Shown: piece after piece, positions 18,989 to 28,480 of the stretch
Position numbering within the stretch: the first letter of the stretch is position 1
Layout of the letters: each line of letters begins with the position of its first letter
DNA from: Gordonia iterans
GTDB lineage: Bacteria; Actinomycetota; Actinomycetes; Mycobacteriales; Mycobacteriaceae
Direction: 5' to 3'
Assembly (NCBI RefSeq): GCF_002993285.1
Contig: NZ_CP027433.1
Location: forward strand, 3,286,001 to 3,350,000
DNA: 64,000 bases
The notes under the pieces: generated by a model
Database searches by the model: none
Seen by the model: the letters and a program-made list of their open reading frames with translations, nothing else
Told to the model about the DNA's origin: nothing
Position numbers and translations under genes: made by a program

Positions 18989-19339
18989 TCAGACGTCCAA
19001 GGTGCCGAACCGCCAGGTGGACTCGACCTTCCCCGGCTTGTACACCACGGCCTTCTCCTCACCGACGTACGGCTTGTCGAGGCCGGCGTCCAGGACGAGG
19101 GTGCCGTAGACCTCGGTGGGCGCCGTCGACCCGCCGATGATCGTGCCCGACACGCTGACGTACGACTGGCCGTTCTTGTCGGCCGCACCGACGTCGCTCA
19201 CCCCGGTGACGGTGAGGACGCCGTTCTCGTAGCCGGCCGCGCCGCTCACCCTGCCCGCCTGCCGATTGCGTGCGATGAAGAACGATGCGAGGGCGCCGCC
19301 GATGATCAGGATGAACACGATCGTCACGAGAGTATCCAC
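18989..19339 (-). CDS. Small membrane-anchored hypothetical protein
   Basis: The 116-residue protein has one N-terminal helix (TLVTIVFILIIGGALASFF) and an external beta-rich domain of about 85 residues containing YVSVSGTIIGGST. The GTG at 19339 is chosen because it places the helix at the very N-terminus; longer frames add arginine-rich sequence that looks non-coding. It begins 21 bp from the divergent hisN start, so both promoters must overlap. I do not recognise the family. Confidence 0.7.
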   Translation of the reverse strand: MDTLVTIVFILIIGGALASFFIARNRQAGRVSGAAGYENGVLTVTGVSDVGAADKNGQSYVSVSGTIIGGSTAPTEVYGTLVLDAGLDKPYVGEEKAVVYKPGKVESTWRFGTLDV

Positions 19340-19359
19340 GGGGTCTACCCTAGTCTTTC

Positions 19360-20160
19360 GTGAACCCGCCCCTCGCCGCTGCCGACCTCGACGCCGATCT
19401 GGCGCTGGCCCGCAGCCTGGCCGATGTCGCCGATGAGCTGACCTCCGCACGCTTCGGCGCGATCGACCTGCAGATCGACGACAAGCCGGATCTGACACCG
19501 GTCACCGACGCCGACCTGGCGTGCGAGCGACTGCTGCGCGAGCGCCTGGAGGTCGAGCGCCCCGGGGACGCGGTGCTCGGCGAGGAGTTCGGCGGTGACG
19601 CGGCGCTCCCGGGCCGCCAGTGGGTGATCGACCCCATCGACGGCACCAAGAACTTCGTGCGCGGCGTACCCGTATGGGCCACGCTGATCGCGCTGCTGGT
19701 CGACGGCGTGCCGGTCGTCGGCGTGGTGAGCGCACCCGCCCTGAACCGCCGCTGGTGGGCGAGCGCGGGGGCCGGGGCCTTCGCCACGGTCGACGACGGC
19801 GCTCCGCGCCGCTTGCGCGTGTCCTCGGTGGGTGCACTCGGGTCGTCGTCGCTGGCCTTCTCCAGCCTGTCCGGCTGGGCCGACCGCGGCATCCGCGACC
19901 GCTTCGTCGGCCTGACCGATGCCGTCTGGCGCGTGCGCGGCTACGGCGACTTCTGGAATTACTGCCTGGTGGCCGAGGGCGCGGTGGACGTCGCCGCCGA
20001 GCCGGAGGTCTCGCTGTGGGATCTGGCGCCGCTGGACGTCCTGGTGCGCGAGGCGGGCGGCCGCTTCACCTCACTCGACGGCACCCCGGGCCCCGCGGGC
20101 GGCAGCGCCGTCGCCTCCAACGGGCTCCTGCACGACGCGGCGCTCGACGCGCTGAGGTAG
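19360..20160 (+). CDS. hisN: Histidinol-phosphatase of the inositol monophosphatase family
   Basis: The 266-residue protein has the metal-binding motifs of the family: GEEFGG, the central [12 protein letters not shown], and [15 protein letters not shown] near the C-terminus. Members next to fadE24 in mycobacteria act as histidinol-phosphate phosphatase (HisN), the step that removes phosphate before histidinol dehydrogenase. The gene starts with GTG. Generic inositol-phosphatase activity is the alternative; the context favours HisN. Confidence 0.85.
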   Translation: MNPPLAAADLDADLALARSLADVADELTSARFGAIDLQIDDKPDLTPVTDADLACERLLRERLEVERPGDAVLGEEFGGDAALPGRQWVIDPIDGTKNFVRGVPVWATLIALLVDGVPVVGVVSAPALNRRWWASAGAGAFATVDDGAPRRLRVSSVGALGSSSLAFSSLSGWADRGIRDRFVGLTDAVWRVRGYGDFWNYCLVAEGAVDVAAEPEVSLWDLAPLDVLVREAGGRFTSLDGTPGPAGGSAVASNGLLHDAALDALR

Positions 20161-20186
20161 CGGACTCGATCTCGCTGGTCGACTTC

Positions 20187-20236
20187 TCGCTGGTTGAGCG
20201 AAGTCGAAACCTCGCTGGTTGAGCGCAGTCGAAACC
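20187..20236. repeat. Two tandem 25-bp copies of a dispersed intergenic repeat
   Basis: The unit TCGCTGGTTGAGCGAAGTCG plus AAACC is repeated with one substitution, and a partial copy precedes it from 20171. Related sequence recurs at 30.5-30.7 kb, 51.5 kb and 62.3 kb. Confidence 0.85.
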
Positions 20237-20242
20237 CCCGCG

Positions 20243-20902
20243 TCAGAACTCCCGGGTGAAGCCCGGCTCGATGACGACGAACTCGGTGCCCGCCGGTGCC
20301 ATCTCGGCGATCCTCCCGTTGTGGATGGCGCGTCCGGCGTCGGACTGAATCCCCTGATGGATGGGGAACGCCGCGCGTGGACCGGCGCCGCGCAAGTAGT
20401 CGACGGACTCGCTCAGCTTCATCCAGGGCGCCGCCGCCGGCAGCGCGAGGACGTCGATCTTCTCGAACGGGATGTAGAGGCTGTCGCCGGGGTGCAGGAA
20501 CGCCGCCGGCCGGTCCGGGGCATCGAGGATGTACGCGGTGTTGTCGACCACCGGGATGTCCGGGTGGATCACCGCGTGCCGTCCGCCGGTGCCGCGGACC
20601 GTGACCGCGCCGAGCGCGAAGCGCCGTCCCGGCGCCAGCACCGACCACTGCCCCGCCGACCCGTCGTCGTTCAGGATCGTGGCGGTCGACGGGTCTGCGT
20701 ATCGCACCGCGTCCGGATTGGCGGCGACCAGTGCCGGCAGCTTGGCGACGTCGGCGTGGTCGGGGTGCTGGTGGGTGATCAGGATGGCGTCGAGGCCGGT
20801 CGTCTCCTCGAAGCCGGACGAGAGGTTCCCCGGGTCGAAGAGGATCCGGGAACCGGCGAGTTCGACGAGGACGCAGGAGTGGCCGTAGGACGTCACCAAC
20901 AT
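20243..20902 (-). CDS. UlaG-like metal-dependent hydrolase (MBL fold)
   Basis: The 219-residue protein is a compact metallo-beta-lactamase-fold hydrolase. The metal site HQHPDH is at residues 44-49, an N-terminal GHSC precedes it, and further histidines occur in the C-terminal half (FPIHQG). It resembles UlaG/RNase Z-like hydrolases of unknown substrate. It is divergent from fadE24, and the tandem palindromes at 20929-20968 sit between the two, so both could be under one regulator. Confidence 0.82.
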   Translation of the reverse strand: MLVTSYGHSCVLVELAGSRILFDPGNLSSGFEETTGLDAILITHQHPDHADVAKLPALVAANPDAVRYADPSTATILNDDGSAGQWSVLAPGRRFALGAVTVRGTGGRHAVIHPDIPVVDNTAYILDAPDRPAAFLHPGDSLYIPFEKIDVLALPAAAPWMKLSESVDYLRGAGPRAAFPIHQGIQSDAGRAIHNGRIAEMAPAGTEFVVIEPGFTREF

Positions 20903-20928
20903 ATCCTCATGGTGCCACGTGACAAGCT

Positions 20929-20968
20929 CCTTACCGCGGAGTAAGGTCTGTTCTTACCGCGGAGTAAG
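20929..20968. promoter_or_regulatory. Tandem palindromic operators between the UlaG-like gene and fadE24
   Basis: CCTTACCGCGGAGTAAGG (20929-20946) and CTTACCGCGGAGTAAG (20953-20968) are two near-identical inverted repeats with arms CTTAC/GTAAG and a 6-bp centre. Their centres are 23 bp apart, about two helical turns. This is typical of a TetR-type repressor dimer pair over a promoter; the regulator is not in the immediate vicinity. Confidence 0.72.
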
Positions 20969-21009
20969 ATTCCGCCTGGACAGTTCCACTCACCTTCGAC
21001 GTCGAGAGA

Positions 21010-22422
21010 ATGCAGGCCATGACCAGTAAGACCGCCAGCAAGGACACCAATTCCGTCGGCTCCGAGCAGCACAAGCGCAGTCCCATCGGCGCCGCGATGC
21101 GCGTCCTCACCGCCGTCACCGGCTCGGAGTTCGCCGACAAGTACAAGCTGCGCGAGCCGCTCAACCGCGTCGCCTACGAGGCCACCAAGACCGGCTTCAA
21201 GAGCCTGGGCGCCGCGAACCGCGCGTTCACGCAGAAGCCCGGGGGCGGCGACCCGCAGCGCCCGGCCGTGCAGCCGAAGGGCTACTTCAACCTGAATCCG
21301 GACGAGGAGCAGGCGATGATCGCCGAGACCGTCCGCGACTTCGCCACCGAGATCCTGCGACCGGCCGCCTACGACGCCGACAACGCCGCGAGCGCCCCCG
21401 CCGAGATCCTCGGCCGCTCCGCCGAGCTCGGCATCACGATGATCAACGTCCCGGAGGCGTTCGACGGCGCCGCGTCTGACCGCGGCGTGGTGACCAACGC
21501 ACTGGTCGCCGAGGCCATGGCCTACGGCGACATGGGTCTGGCCGTCCCGCTGCTCGCGCCGAGCGGCGTGGCCACCACCCTCACCAACTTCGGCAGCGAC
21601 GCGCAGCAGCAGACCTACCTGCCCGACTTCGCCGGCGAGTCGGTCCCGGTCTCCGCCGTCGTCGTCGCCGAGCCGTGGCCGCTGTTCGACGCGTTCAACC
21701 TGCGCACCAAGGCCACCCGTGTGCCCAGCGGCTACCGCCTGGACGGCGTGAAGAGCTTCGTGCCGAACGCCGGCGACGCCGAGCTGTTCCTGGTCGGTGC
21801 GATGCTCGACGGCCGGCCCGCGCTGTTCATCGTCGAATCCGACACGCAGGGCCTGTCGGTCGAGGCCGATCCGGGCATGGGTCTGCGGGCCGCGGGCATG
21901 GGCCGCCTGATCCTGGACAAGGTCTCCGTACCGGCCCACGCGATCCTCGGCGCGGAGCCCGGCGCCGGGAGCGGAGCGAGCGGGCCGAATGATGCCGCCG
22001 ACTCCGCGGTCGACGCCTACAGCGACGTCGTGCGCCTGTCGCGGCTGGGCTGGTCGGCGCTGGCCGCCGGCACCGGCAAGGCCGTCCTGGACTACGTGGT
22101 GCCCTACGTCAACGAGCGCGAGGCCTTCGGCGAACCGATCTCCAACCGCCAGGCGGTGGCCTTCATGGTCGCCACCATGGCCACCGAGGTCGACTCGATC
22201 CGGCTGGTGACGCTGCGCGGCGCCTCGCGCGCCGAGCAGGGGCTCTCCTTCGCCCGCGAGGCGGCGCTGGCCCGCAAGCTGACCATCGACAAGGGCCTGC
22301 AGATCGGCCTGGACGGCATCCAGCTGCTCGGCGGCCACGGCTTCACCAAGGAGCACCCGGTGGAGCGCTGGTACCGCGATCTGCGTGGCGCCGGCATCGG
22401 CGAGGGCGTCGTCGTCCTCTGA
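21010..22422 (+). CDS. fadE24: Acyl-CoA dehydrogenase, FadE24-like
   Basis: The 470-residue flavoprotein has a long N-terminal extension of about 90 residues before the acyl-CoA dehydrogenase core (LNPDEEQAMIAETVRDF). The beta domain and C-terminal helices (LGGHGFTKEHPVERWYRDLR) follow. Its position after hisN and before a second dehydrogenase matches mycobacterial fadE24-fadE23, a pair known from isoniazid-response studies in M. tuberculosis. It introduces the 2,3-double bond in acyl-CoA substrates, or may form a heteromer with the next product. The substrate is unknown. The start is ATG 21010, behind the operators. Confidence 0.85.
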   Translation: MQAMTSKTASKDTNSVGSEQHKRSPIGAAMRVLTAVTGSEFADKYKLREPLNRVAYEATKTGFKSLGAANRAFTQKPGGGDPQRPAVQPKGYFNLNPDEEQAMIAETVRDFATEILRPAAYDADNAASAPAEILGRSAELGITMINVPEAFDGAASDRGVVTNALVAEAMAYGDMGLAVPLLAPSGVATTLTNFGSDAQQQTYLPDFAGESVPVSAVVVAEPWPLFDAFNLRTKATRVPSGYRLDGVKSFVPNAGDAELFLVGAMLDGRPALFIVESDTQGLSVEADPGMGLRAAGMGRLILDKVSVPAHAILGAEPGAGSGASGPNDAADSAVDAYSDVVRLSRLGWSALAAGTGKAVLDYVVPYVNEREAFGEPISNRQAVAFMVATMATEVDSIRLVTLRGASRAEQGLSFAREAALARKLTIDKGLQIGLDGIQLLGGHGFTKEHPVERWYRDLRGAGIGEGVVVL

Positions 22423-22457
22423 CGCGACCAGCCTTTCGACAAGGAGCGAATGCAACC

Positions 22458-23675
22458 ATGCCTATCAATCTTGAACTCCCCAAGAAGTTCGAAGCCAACA
22501 TCGACCAGGCCAAGCAGGCCGCCCTGCAGGTGTTCCGGCCGATCTCCCGCAAGTACGACCTCGCCGAGCACGAGTACCCGGTCGAGCTCGACACCCTCGC
22601 CGCGCTGTACGACGGTCTCGCCGACGCCGGCGCGGCAGGCGCCGGCGCCGCCGGCGGTCGCGGCGACGAGAAGAAGGAGCGCCCCGACGGCTACGTCGCC
22701 AACGGCGGCAACATGTCGGCGATCCTCAACTCGCTGTGGGCCTCGTACGGCGACGTCGGTCTGATGCTGACCATCCCCTACCAGGGCCTGGGCAACTCGG
22801 CGATCGCCGCGGTGTCCACCGACGAGCAGCTCGAGCGCTTCGGCAAGGTGTGGGCCGCGATGGCGATCACCGAGCCCAGCTTCGGCTCGGACTCGGCCGC
22901 GGTCACCACCACCGCGCAGCTCGACGGCGACGAGTACGTGATCAACGGTGAGAAGATCTTCGTCACCGCGGGCTCCCGCGCCACCCACATCGTGGTCTGG
23001 GCGACCGTGGACAAGAGCCTCGGCCGGGCCGCGATCAAGAGCTTCGTGGTCCCGCGCGAGCACCCGGGCGTGACCGTCGAACGTCTCGAAGAGAAGCTCG
23101 GTATCCGCGCCAGCGACACCGCGGTGATCCGCTTCGAGAACTGCCGCATCCCGAAGGACAACATCCTGGGCTCGCCCGAGGTGGACGTCCAGAAGGGCTT
23201 CGGCGGGGTGATGCAGACCTTCGACAACACGCGTCCGCTCGTGGGCGCGATGGCGGTGGGCGTCGCGCGGGCATCGCTGGAAGAACTGCGCCGACTGCTG
23301 GAGGAGGCCGGCCTGGAGATCGACTACGACCGCCCCGCCGCCGACCAGCCGGCCGCCGTCGCCGAGTTCATCCGTCTGGAGTCCGACTGGGAGGCCGGCT
23401 ACCTGCACACCCTGCGCGCCGGGTGGATGGCCGACAACAAGATGCCCAACTCACTGGAAGCCTCGATGAGCAAGGCCAAGGCCGGCCGCACCGGCACCGA
23501 CGTGACCAACAAGGCCGTCGAACTGGCCGGCACGCTGGGCTACTCCGAGCGCACGCTGTTGGAGAAGTGGGCCCGCGACTCGAAGATCCTCGACATCTTC
23601 GAGGGCACCCAGCAGATCCAGCAGCTGATCATCGCCCGCCGCGTGCTGGGCAAGACCAGCGCCGAGCTCAAATGA
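22458..23675 (+). CDS. fadE23: Acyl-CoA dehydrogenase, FadE23-like
   Basis: The 405-residue dehydrogenase has the FAD/substrate signature ITEPSFGSDSAAVTT, the hinge KLGIRASDTAVIRF and the C-terminal DIFEGTQQIQQLIIARR carrying the catalytic glutamate region. AAGGAG lies upstream of ATG 22458, 35 bp after the previous gene, so the two form an operon. Paired dehydrogenases encoded side by side in actinobacteria often assemble as alpha2beta2 heterotetramers; whether this pair does is inference. Confidence 0.87.
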   Translation: MPINLELPKKFEANIDQAKQAALQVFRPISRKYDLAEHEYPVELDTLAALYDGLADAGAAGAGAAGGRGDEKKERPDGYVANGGNMSAILNSLWASYGDVGLMLTIPYQGLGNSAIAAVSTDEQLERFGKVWAAMAITEPSFGSDSAAVTTTAQLDGDEYVINGEKIFVTAGSRATHIVVWATVDKSLGRAAIKSFVVPREHPGVTVERLEEKLGIRASDTAVIRFENCRIPKDNILGSPEVDVQKGFGGVMQTFDNTRPLVGAMAVGVARASLEELRRLLEEAGLEIDYDRPAADQPAAVAEFIRLESDWEAGYLHTLRAGWMADNKMPNSLEASMSKAKAGRTGTDVTNKAVELAGTLGYSERTLLEKWARDSKILDIFEGTQQIQQLIIARRVLGKTSAELK

Positions 23676-23690
23676 CCCGCTGAAACGTTC

Positions 23691-23737
23691 GACGACGGCG
23701 TCCCGCTCTCCATTTCGGAGGGCGGGACGCCGTCGTC
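23691..23737 (+). terminator. Hairpin after the fadE24-fadE23 operon
   Basis: The arms GACGACGGCGTCCCGC and GCGGGACGCCGTCGTC are perfectly complementary over 16 bp with a 15-nt loop. No T tract follows, so it is an L-shaped high-GC terminator type. Confidence 0.7.
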
Positions 23738-23769
23738 TGCGCACCTTGCGCTCGGACCGGATCCCCCGA

Positions 23770-23826
23770 TTGCACTCACCACCGAGCATGTGTATGGTCC
23801 GTCACAGTGAAACACCAATGTTTCAC
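23770..23826 (+). promoter_or_regulatory. Lipase promoter with palindromic operator
   Basis: TTGCAC (23770-23775) and TATGGT (23793-23798) stand 17 bp apart as -35 and -10. The perfect inverted repeat GTGAAACA-CCAA-TGTTTCAC (23807-23826) covers the predicted start site, and a half-site GTTTCAC follows near 23843. This suggests a repressed lipase gene; the TetR encoded downstream at 25312 is a candidate regulator. Confidence 0.65.
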
Positions 23827-23875
23827 TCAATCACAGCCCAGCGTTTCACCCACGTCCTCAAGGGAGTCGATTTCC

Positions 23876-25279
23876 GTGAAACTCCGTCTCATCGCGGCGA
23901 CGGCGGTCGGGGCCGCCGCCGCGGTCACCGCCGGACTGCTCGCACCGCATGCCGCGGCCGAGCCCGCGTCGCCCGCCCACCAGCCGGTCAAGATCGCCCC
24001 GGCGCCCGCGGTGCCGCTGCCCCAGGAGCTCGACCCGCGCTTCTACGAGCCGCCGCGCCGGGTCGTCGCCGCCGCCGAACCCGGCGAGATCCTCGCCGCC
24101 CGGCGAATCACCGCCGCCAACTTCGGGGTGGTGCCGATCAACGTCGACGCCTGGCAGCTGTCGTACCGGTCCACCGACAGCCGCGGTGAGCCCGTCGCCG
24201 CGGTCACGACCCTGCTCACACCGCGCGGCGGCACCACCGGCCCGCGCAAGATCGTGTCGATGCAGCTGGCGGAAGACTCGCTGGCCGGGTACTGCTCGAC
24301 GTCGTATGCGGTTCAGCAGTGGTCCGCCGGAGCACTGGCCGGACAGATCGTGGTGCCGGCCGAGCTGTTGATCGCCCAGGGCATGCTGGCTCAGGGCTGG
24401 GCCGTGGCGCTGCCCGACCACCAGGGCCCCAAGCACGCCTACGCCGCCGGCCCGCTCGGCGCGCGGATCACCCTCGACGGGCTGCGCGCCGCGAAACGGT
24501 TCGCGCCGCTCGGACTCGACGAGAAGTCCCCCATGGGCATGTACGGCTACTCCGGCGGCGCCATCGTCACCGGTCACGCGGCCGAGCTCAAGCAGGTCTA
24601 CGCGCCCGAACTGAACATCGTGGGCGCCGCCGCAGGCGGCGTGCCCGCAGACCTGAAAGTGGTGCTCGAGGCCGCGCAGAACAACCTCACCAGCGGTCTG
24701 ATCCTGGCCGCCGTGATGGGCCTGGGCCGTGAGTACCCGTACTTCCAGCGCTTCCTCGACCGGCACACCAACGCCGAGGGAAAGGTCGTGATGGCGCTGA
24801 AGAGCCCGCTGTGCGTTCAGCACCAGACGGCCGTCTTCCCGTTCCTGAACAACAAGGGCTTCCTGCGATGGCCGGGCGACCCGACCGACGCACCCGCCGT
24901 CAAACGGGTCCTCCGCGAGACCCGTATGGGCCAGCGCGTACCGGACATGCCGATGTACATCTGGCAGAGTCGGCACGACCAGATCGTCCCGGCGAGTCAG
25001 ACGGACGCTCTTGTGCGGACCTACTGCCGCGACCCCGCCGCCCGGGTGCGATACACCCGCGACCACCTCTCCGAGCACCTCGTCGCCGAGATCGCCGGCG
25101 CACCGCTCGCGCTGCTCTGGCTCGGCGACCGGCTCGACGGCGAGTCCGCCGAACCGGGGTGCACCACCCGCGACGAGCTCACCATGGCCACCGACGCGCG
25201 CTGGTGGCCGACGTTCGCCGGCACCGTCGGCACGGTGATCGCCGGCCTGTTCGGGGAGCAGATCGGACGCGGGAAGTAG
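23876..25279 (+). CDS. Secreted lipase (fungal/actinobacterial LIP-type family)
   Basis: From GTG 23876 (with AGGGAG upstream) the 467-residue product has a clean signal peptide (LIAATAVGAAAAVTAGLLAP) and a LIP-family lipase domain. That domain shows the nucleophile elbow GYSGG near residue 226, a preceding VALPDHQGP segment, an aspartate in WQSRHDQIVP and a histidine in SEHLV. Such enzymes hydrolyse triacylglycerols or other hydrophobic esters outside the cell. It has its own promoter/operator and is followed by a TetR gene. Confidence 0.86.
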   Translation: MKLRLIAATAVGAAAAVTAGLLAPHAAAEPASPAHQPVKIAPAPAVPLPQELDPRFYEPPRRVVAAAEPGEILAARRITAANFGVVPINVDAWQLSYRSTDSRGEPVAAVTTLLTPRGGTTGPRKIVSMQLAEDSLAGYCSTSYAVQQWSAGALAGQIVVPAELLIAQGMLAQGWAVALPDHQGPKHAYAAGPLGARITLDGLRAAKRFAPLGLDEKSPMGMYGYSGGAIVTGHAAELKQVYAPELNIVGAAAGGVPADLKVVLEAAQNNLTSGLILAAVMGLGREYPYFQRFLDRHTNAEGKVVMALKSPLCVQHQTAVFPFLNNKGFLRWPGDPTDAPAVKRVLRETRMGQRVPDMPMYIWQSRHDQIVPASQTDALVRTYCRDPAARVRYTRDHLSEHLVAEIAGAPLALLWLGDRLDGESAEPGCTTRDELTMATDARWWPTFAGTVGTVIAGLFGEQIGRGK

Positions 25280-25311
25280 CCCGCGCCGCCGGCCCCCGTA
25301 GCCTGGTCGTC

Positions 25312-25932
25312 GTGAGCGATGACCGCGTCTACGGGGGCCTGTCGGTGGCCGAGAGAGCCAAGGATCGCCGGGCGCGCTTCCTGGCGGCCGCCGTGGAACT
25401 GTTCGGCACCGTCGGCTATGCGGCGACGCCCGTGCCACAGATCTGCCGCGCCGCCCGGCTGTCCAGCCGCCAGTTCTACCAGGAGTTCACCGACCGCGAG
25501 CACCTGCTGCGCGCGCTCTACGACCAGATCCAGGACCACGCGATGGAAGCGGTGGCCACCGTGGTCCTGGAGCGGATCGGGGCCGGCGACGACCTCGACG
25601 ACGTCCTCGACGCCGGCGTGCGCGCCTTCCTCGCCGCCTACGACGACCCGCGCCGCATCCGGATCGCCTTCGTCGAGGTGGTGGGCGTCAGCCCGGCGCT
25701 CGAGGAGTACCGACACGCCCGCCGCGCCGGTTGGGGCGAGCTGCTCCAGACCGCCGTGCAGGCCGGCACCGAGCGAGGCCTGTCCCTCGGCACAGCCACG
25801 CCCCTGCAGTGGTCTGCCTACATCGGTGCAGTGAACGCCGTCATCGTCGAACGCGCCCGGGAATCCTCGATCACCGACGAAGAGATCGTGCTCGCCATGC
25901 GCACTCTGCTGCGCCCGGGGATCCTCGGATAG
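25312..25932 (+). CDS. TetR-family transcriptional regulator
   Basis: The 206-residue protein has an N-terminal helix-turn-helix (RRARFLAAAVELFGTVGYAA ... CRAARLSSRQFYQEFTDREHL) and an all-helical ligand domain. GTG 25312 is the start that gives the usual N-terminal length. It lies 32 bp behind the lipase gene on the same strand and is the best local candidate to bind the GTGAAACA palindrome upstream of the lipase; that is inference from position. Confidence 0.83.
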   Translation: MSDDRVYGGLSVAERAKDRRARFLAAAVELFGTVGYAATPVPQICRAARLSSRQFYQEFTDREHLLRALYDQIQDHAMEAVATVVLERIGAGDDLDDVLDAGVRAFLAAYDDPRRIRIAFVEVVGVSPALEEYRHARRAGWGELLQTAVQAGTERGLSLGTATPLQWSAYIGAVNAVIVERARESSITDEEIVLAMRTLLRPGILG

Positions 25933-25964
25933 CGGTAACCCTTCGACAGACTCAGGGAGCGAGG

Positions 25965-27848
25965 CTACTCCTTCGGCGCCAACTGCTCCGCGAGGGCGGC
26001 GAGCACCGCGGGGTCCTCGATCGTCGAGGGGACCGCGTACTCGTCGCCGTCGACGATCTGCCGCATCGTCTTGCGCAGGATCTTGCCCGAGCGCGTCTTG
26101 GGCAGCGCCTGCACCACGGTCACGTCGCGGAAGGTGGCCACCGCGCCGATCTCCTCCCGCACGCGCTTCACCAGATCGGCGCGCAGTTCGTCGTCGCCGA
26201 TCTCCACGCCCGCCTTCAGCACCACATAGCCGCTGGGCCGCTGGCCCTTGAGGTCGTCCCTGATGCCGACGACGGCACACTCGGCCACCGCCGGATGACC
26301 GGCGATCACCGCCTCGATGCTCCCGGTGGACAGTCGGTGACCGGCGACGTTGATGACGTCGTCGGACCGGCCCAGGACGAACACATAACCGTCGGAGTCG
26401 ACGTAGCCGGAGTCGCCGGTCAGGTAGTAGCCGGGGAACGCGTTCAGGTACGACGACCGGTAGCGCTCCTCGTCGCGCCAGAGCCCGGCGAGCGTGCCGG
26501 GCGGCAGCGGCAGCCGCACGACGATGTTGCCCTCGGCGCCGGCCGGCACGGGCGCGCCCTCGCCGTCGACCACCTCGACCCGATAGCCGGGCACCGGCAC
26601 CGACGGCGATCCGGCCTTGATCTCCATCGCTTCCAGGCCGCGCAGATTGGCCACGATCGACCAGCCGGTCTCGGTCTGCCACCAGTGGTCGACGACGGGC
26701 ACGCCCAGCTTCTCGCCCGCCCAGAAGAAGGTGTCGGGATCGAGGCGCTCGCCGGCGGTGAACAGCGTCCGGAACGACGGCATGGGGTACTTCGCCAGTT
26801 CGGCGGCCTCGGGGTCCGCCTTGCGGATGGCCCTGATCGCGGTCGGCGCGGTGAACAACGCGACCACGCCGTGCTCGGAGATCACCCGCCAGAACGCCCC
26901 GGCGTCCGGGGTGCCGACCGGTTTGCCCTCGTAGACCACGGTCGTCGCGCCGGCCAACAGCGGCCCGTAGACGATGTACGAGTGCCCGACCACCCAGCCG
27001 ACGTCGGACGCGCTCCACCAGACCTCGCCGGGCGAGATGTCGTAGATGTTCGTCATCGACCAGGCCAGCGCCACCGCGTGACCGCCGTTGTCGCGGACCA
27101 CGCCCTTGGGCTTCCCGGTGGTTCCGGACGTGTAGAGGATGTACAGCGGGTCGGTGGCGGCCACCTCGACCGGCGCGACGGGTTCGGCCCCGGCGACTGT
27201 CTGATCCCAGTCCAGCCAACCGTGATCGGCGGCACTGCCGGCCACCTCGGCGCGGTCCTTCACGATCACGGTCGACGGCGACGACGACGCCAGCTCCAGA
27301 GCGGTCTCGACGATCGGCAGGTACTCGACGGTCCGGCCGGGTTCCAGGCCGCCGGACGCGGTGATCACGGCGACCGGCTCGGCGTCGTCGATGCGGGCGG
27401 CCAGTTCCGGCGCGGCGAATCCGCCGAAGACCACCGAGTGCACGGCGCCGATACGGGCGCACGCGAGCATGGCGACGACGGCCTCGGGGATCATCGGGAG
27501 ATAGACGACGACGCGGTCGCCCTTGCCGACTCCCCGCGCGGCCAGCGCTCCGGCGAAGGCGGCGACCTCGTCGAGCAGTTCCGCGTAGGTGTAGGTGCGC
27601 TGCTGCCCGGTCATCGCCGAGTCCCAGATCAGCGCGGGCTGATCTCCGCGGCCGGCGGCGACGTGACGGTCGAGAGCGTTGTACGACGTGTTCAGGGTGG
27701 CGCCGGGAAACCACCGGTAGATCGGCGGGTTCGCGTCGTCGAGCGCCCGGTCCGGCGGGCGTATCCAGTCGATCGCCTGCGCGGCGTCGAGCCAGAAGCC
27801 CTCGGGATCGTCGTTGCTTCTGGTGAATTCGTCGAGATATGCGCCCAC
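25965..27848 (-). CDS. prpE: Propionyl-CoA synthetase (acetyl-CoA synthetase family)
   Basis: The 627-residue ANL ligase is read from ATG 27848. It has the P-loop SGTTGKPKGVV near residue 238, WWQTETGW, the YLTGDSGYVDSDGY hinge and the C-terminal PKTRSGKILRK with the acetylatable catalytic lysine near residue 588. The N-terminal FWLDAAQAIDW and the NTSYNALDRH region match PrpE-type propionate-CoA ligases more than Acs. It activates propionate or short acyl acids to CoA thioesters. It converges on the TetR gene. Confidence 0.85.
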   Translation of the reverse strand: MGAYLDEFTRSNDDPEGFWLDAAQAIDWIRPPDRALDDANPPIYRWFPGATLNTSYNALDRHVAAGRGDQPALIWDSAMTGQQRTYTYAELLDEVAAFAGALAARGVGKGDRVVVYLPMIPEAVVAMLACARIGAVHSVVFGGFAAPELAARIDDAEPVAVITASGGLEPGRTVEYLPIVETALELASSSPSTVIVKDRAEVAGSAADHGWLDWDQTVAGAEPVAPVEVAATDPLYILYTSGTTGKPKGVVRDNGGHAVALAWSMTNIYDISPGEVWWSASDVGWVVGHSYIVYGPLLAGATTVVYEGKPVGTPDAGAFWRVISEHGVVALFTAPTAIRAIRKADPEAAELAKYPMPSFRTLFTAGERLDPDTFFWAGEKLGVPVVDHWWQTETGWSIVANLRGLEAMEIKAGSPSVPVPGYRVEVVDGEGAPVPAGAEGNIVVRLPLPPGTLAGLWRDEERYRSSYLNAFPGYYLTGDSGYVDSDGYVFVLGRSDDVINVAGHRLSTGSIEAVIAGHPAVAECAVVGIRDDLKGQRPSGYVVLKAGVEIGDDELRADLVKRVREEIGAVATFRDVTVVQALPKTRSGKILRKTMRQIVDGDEYAVPSTIEDPAVLAALAEQLAPKE

Positions 27849-28007
27849 GGGCTCACGCTAGCCGAGCCGATCGGGTGCGCGAGGTCACTTTGCGGGTGTG
27901 TGGTGCCCCACATTCTCCCTCCCGATAGGTCACGGAATGATCACGGCCAGCCTCGCCGATGACCAGCGGCAACGCCCGGAAATGACCGCTTGCAACAGCA
28001 AGCATGC

Positions 28008-28023
28008 TGTGTCGGCAGTCACA
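28008..28023. promoter_or_regulatory. CRP-like binding site upstream of the rpf-like gene
   Basis: TGTGTCGGCAGTCACA matches the CRP consensus TGTGA-N6-TCACA at nine of ten fixed bases. M. tuberculosis rpfA is a known CRP (Rv3676) target. The hairpin GCTTGC-AACA-GCAAGC sits just upstream at 27989-28004. I see no c-di-AMP (ydaO) riboswitch in this leader, unlike mycobacterial rpfA. Confidence 0.55.
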
Positions 28024-28036
28024 GAATCGCGCGTGA

Positions 28037-28450
<414 letters not shown>

Positions 28451-28480
28451 GTCCCGCGCCGGCCGGCCCGGCAGCGCACT

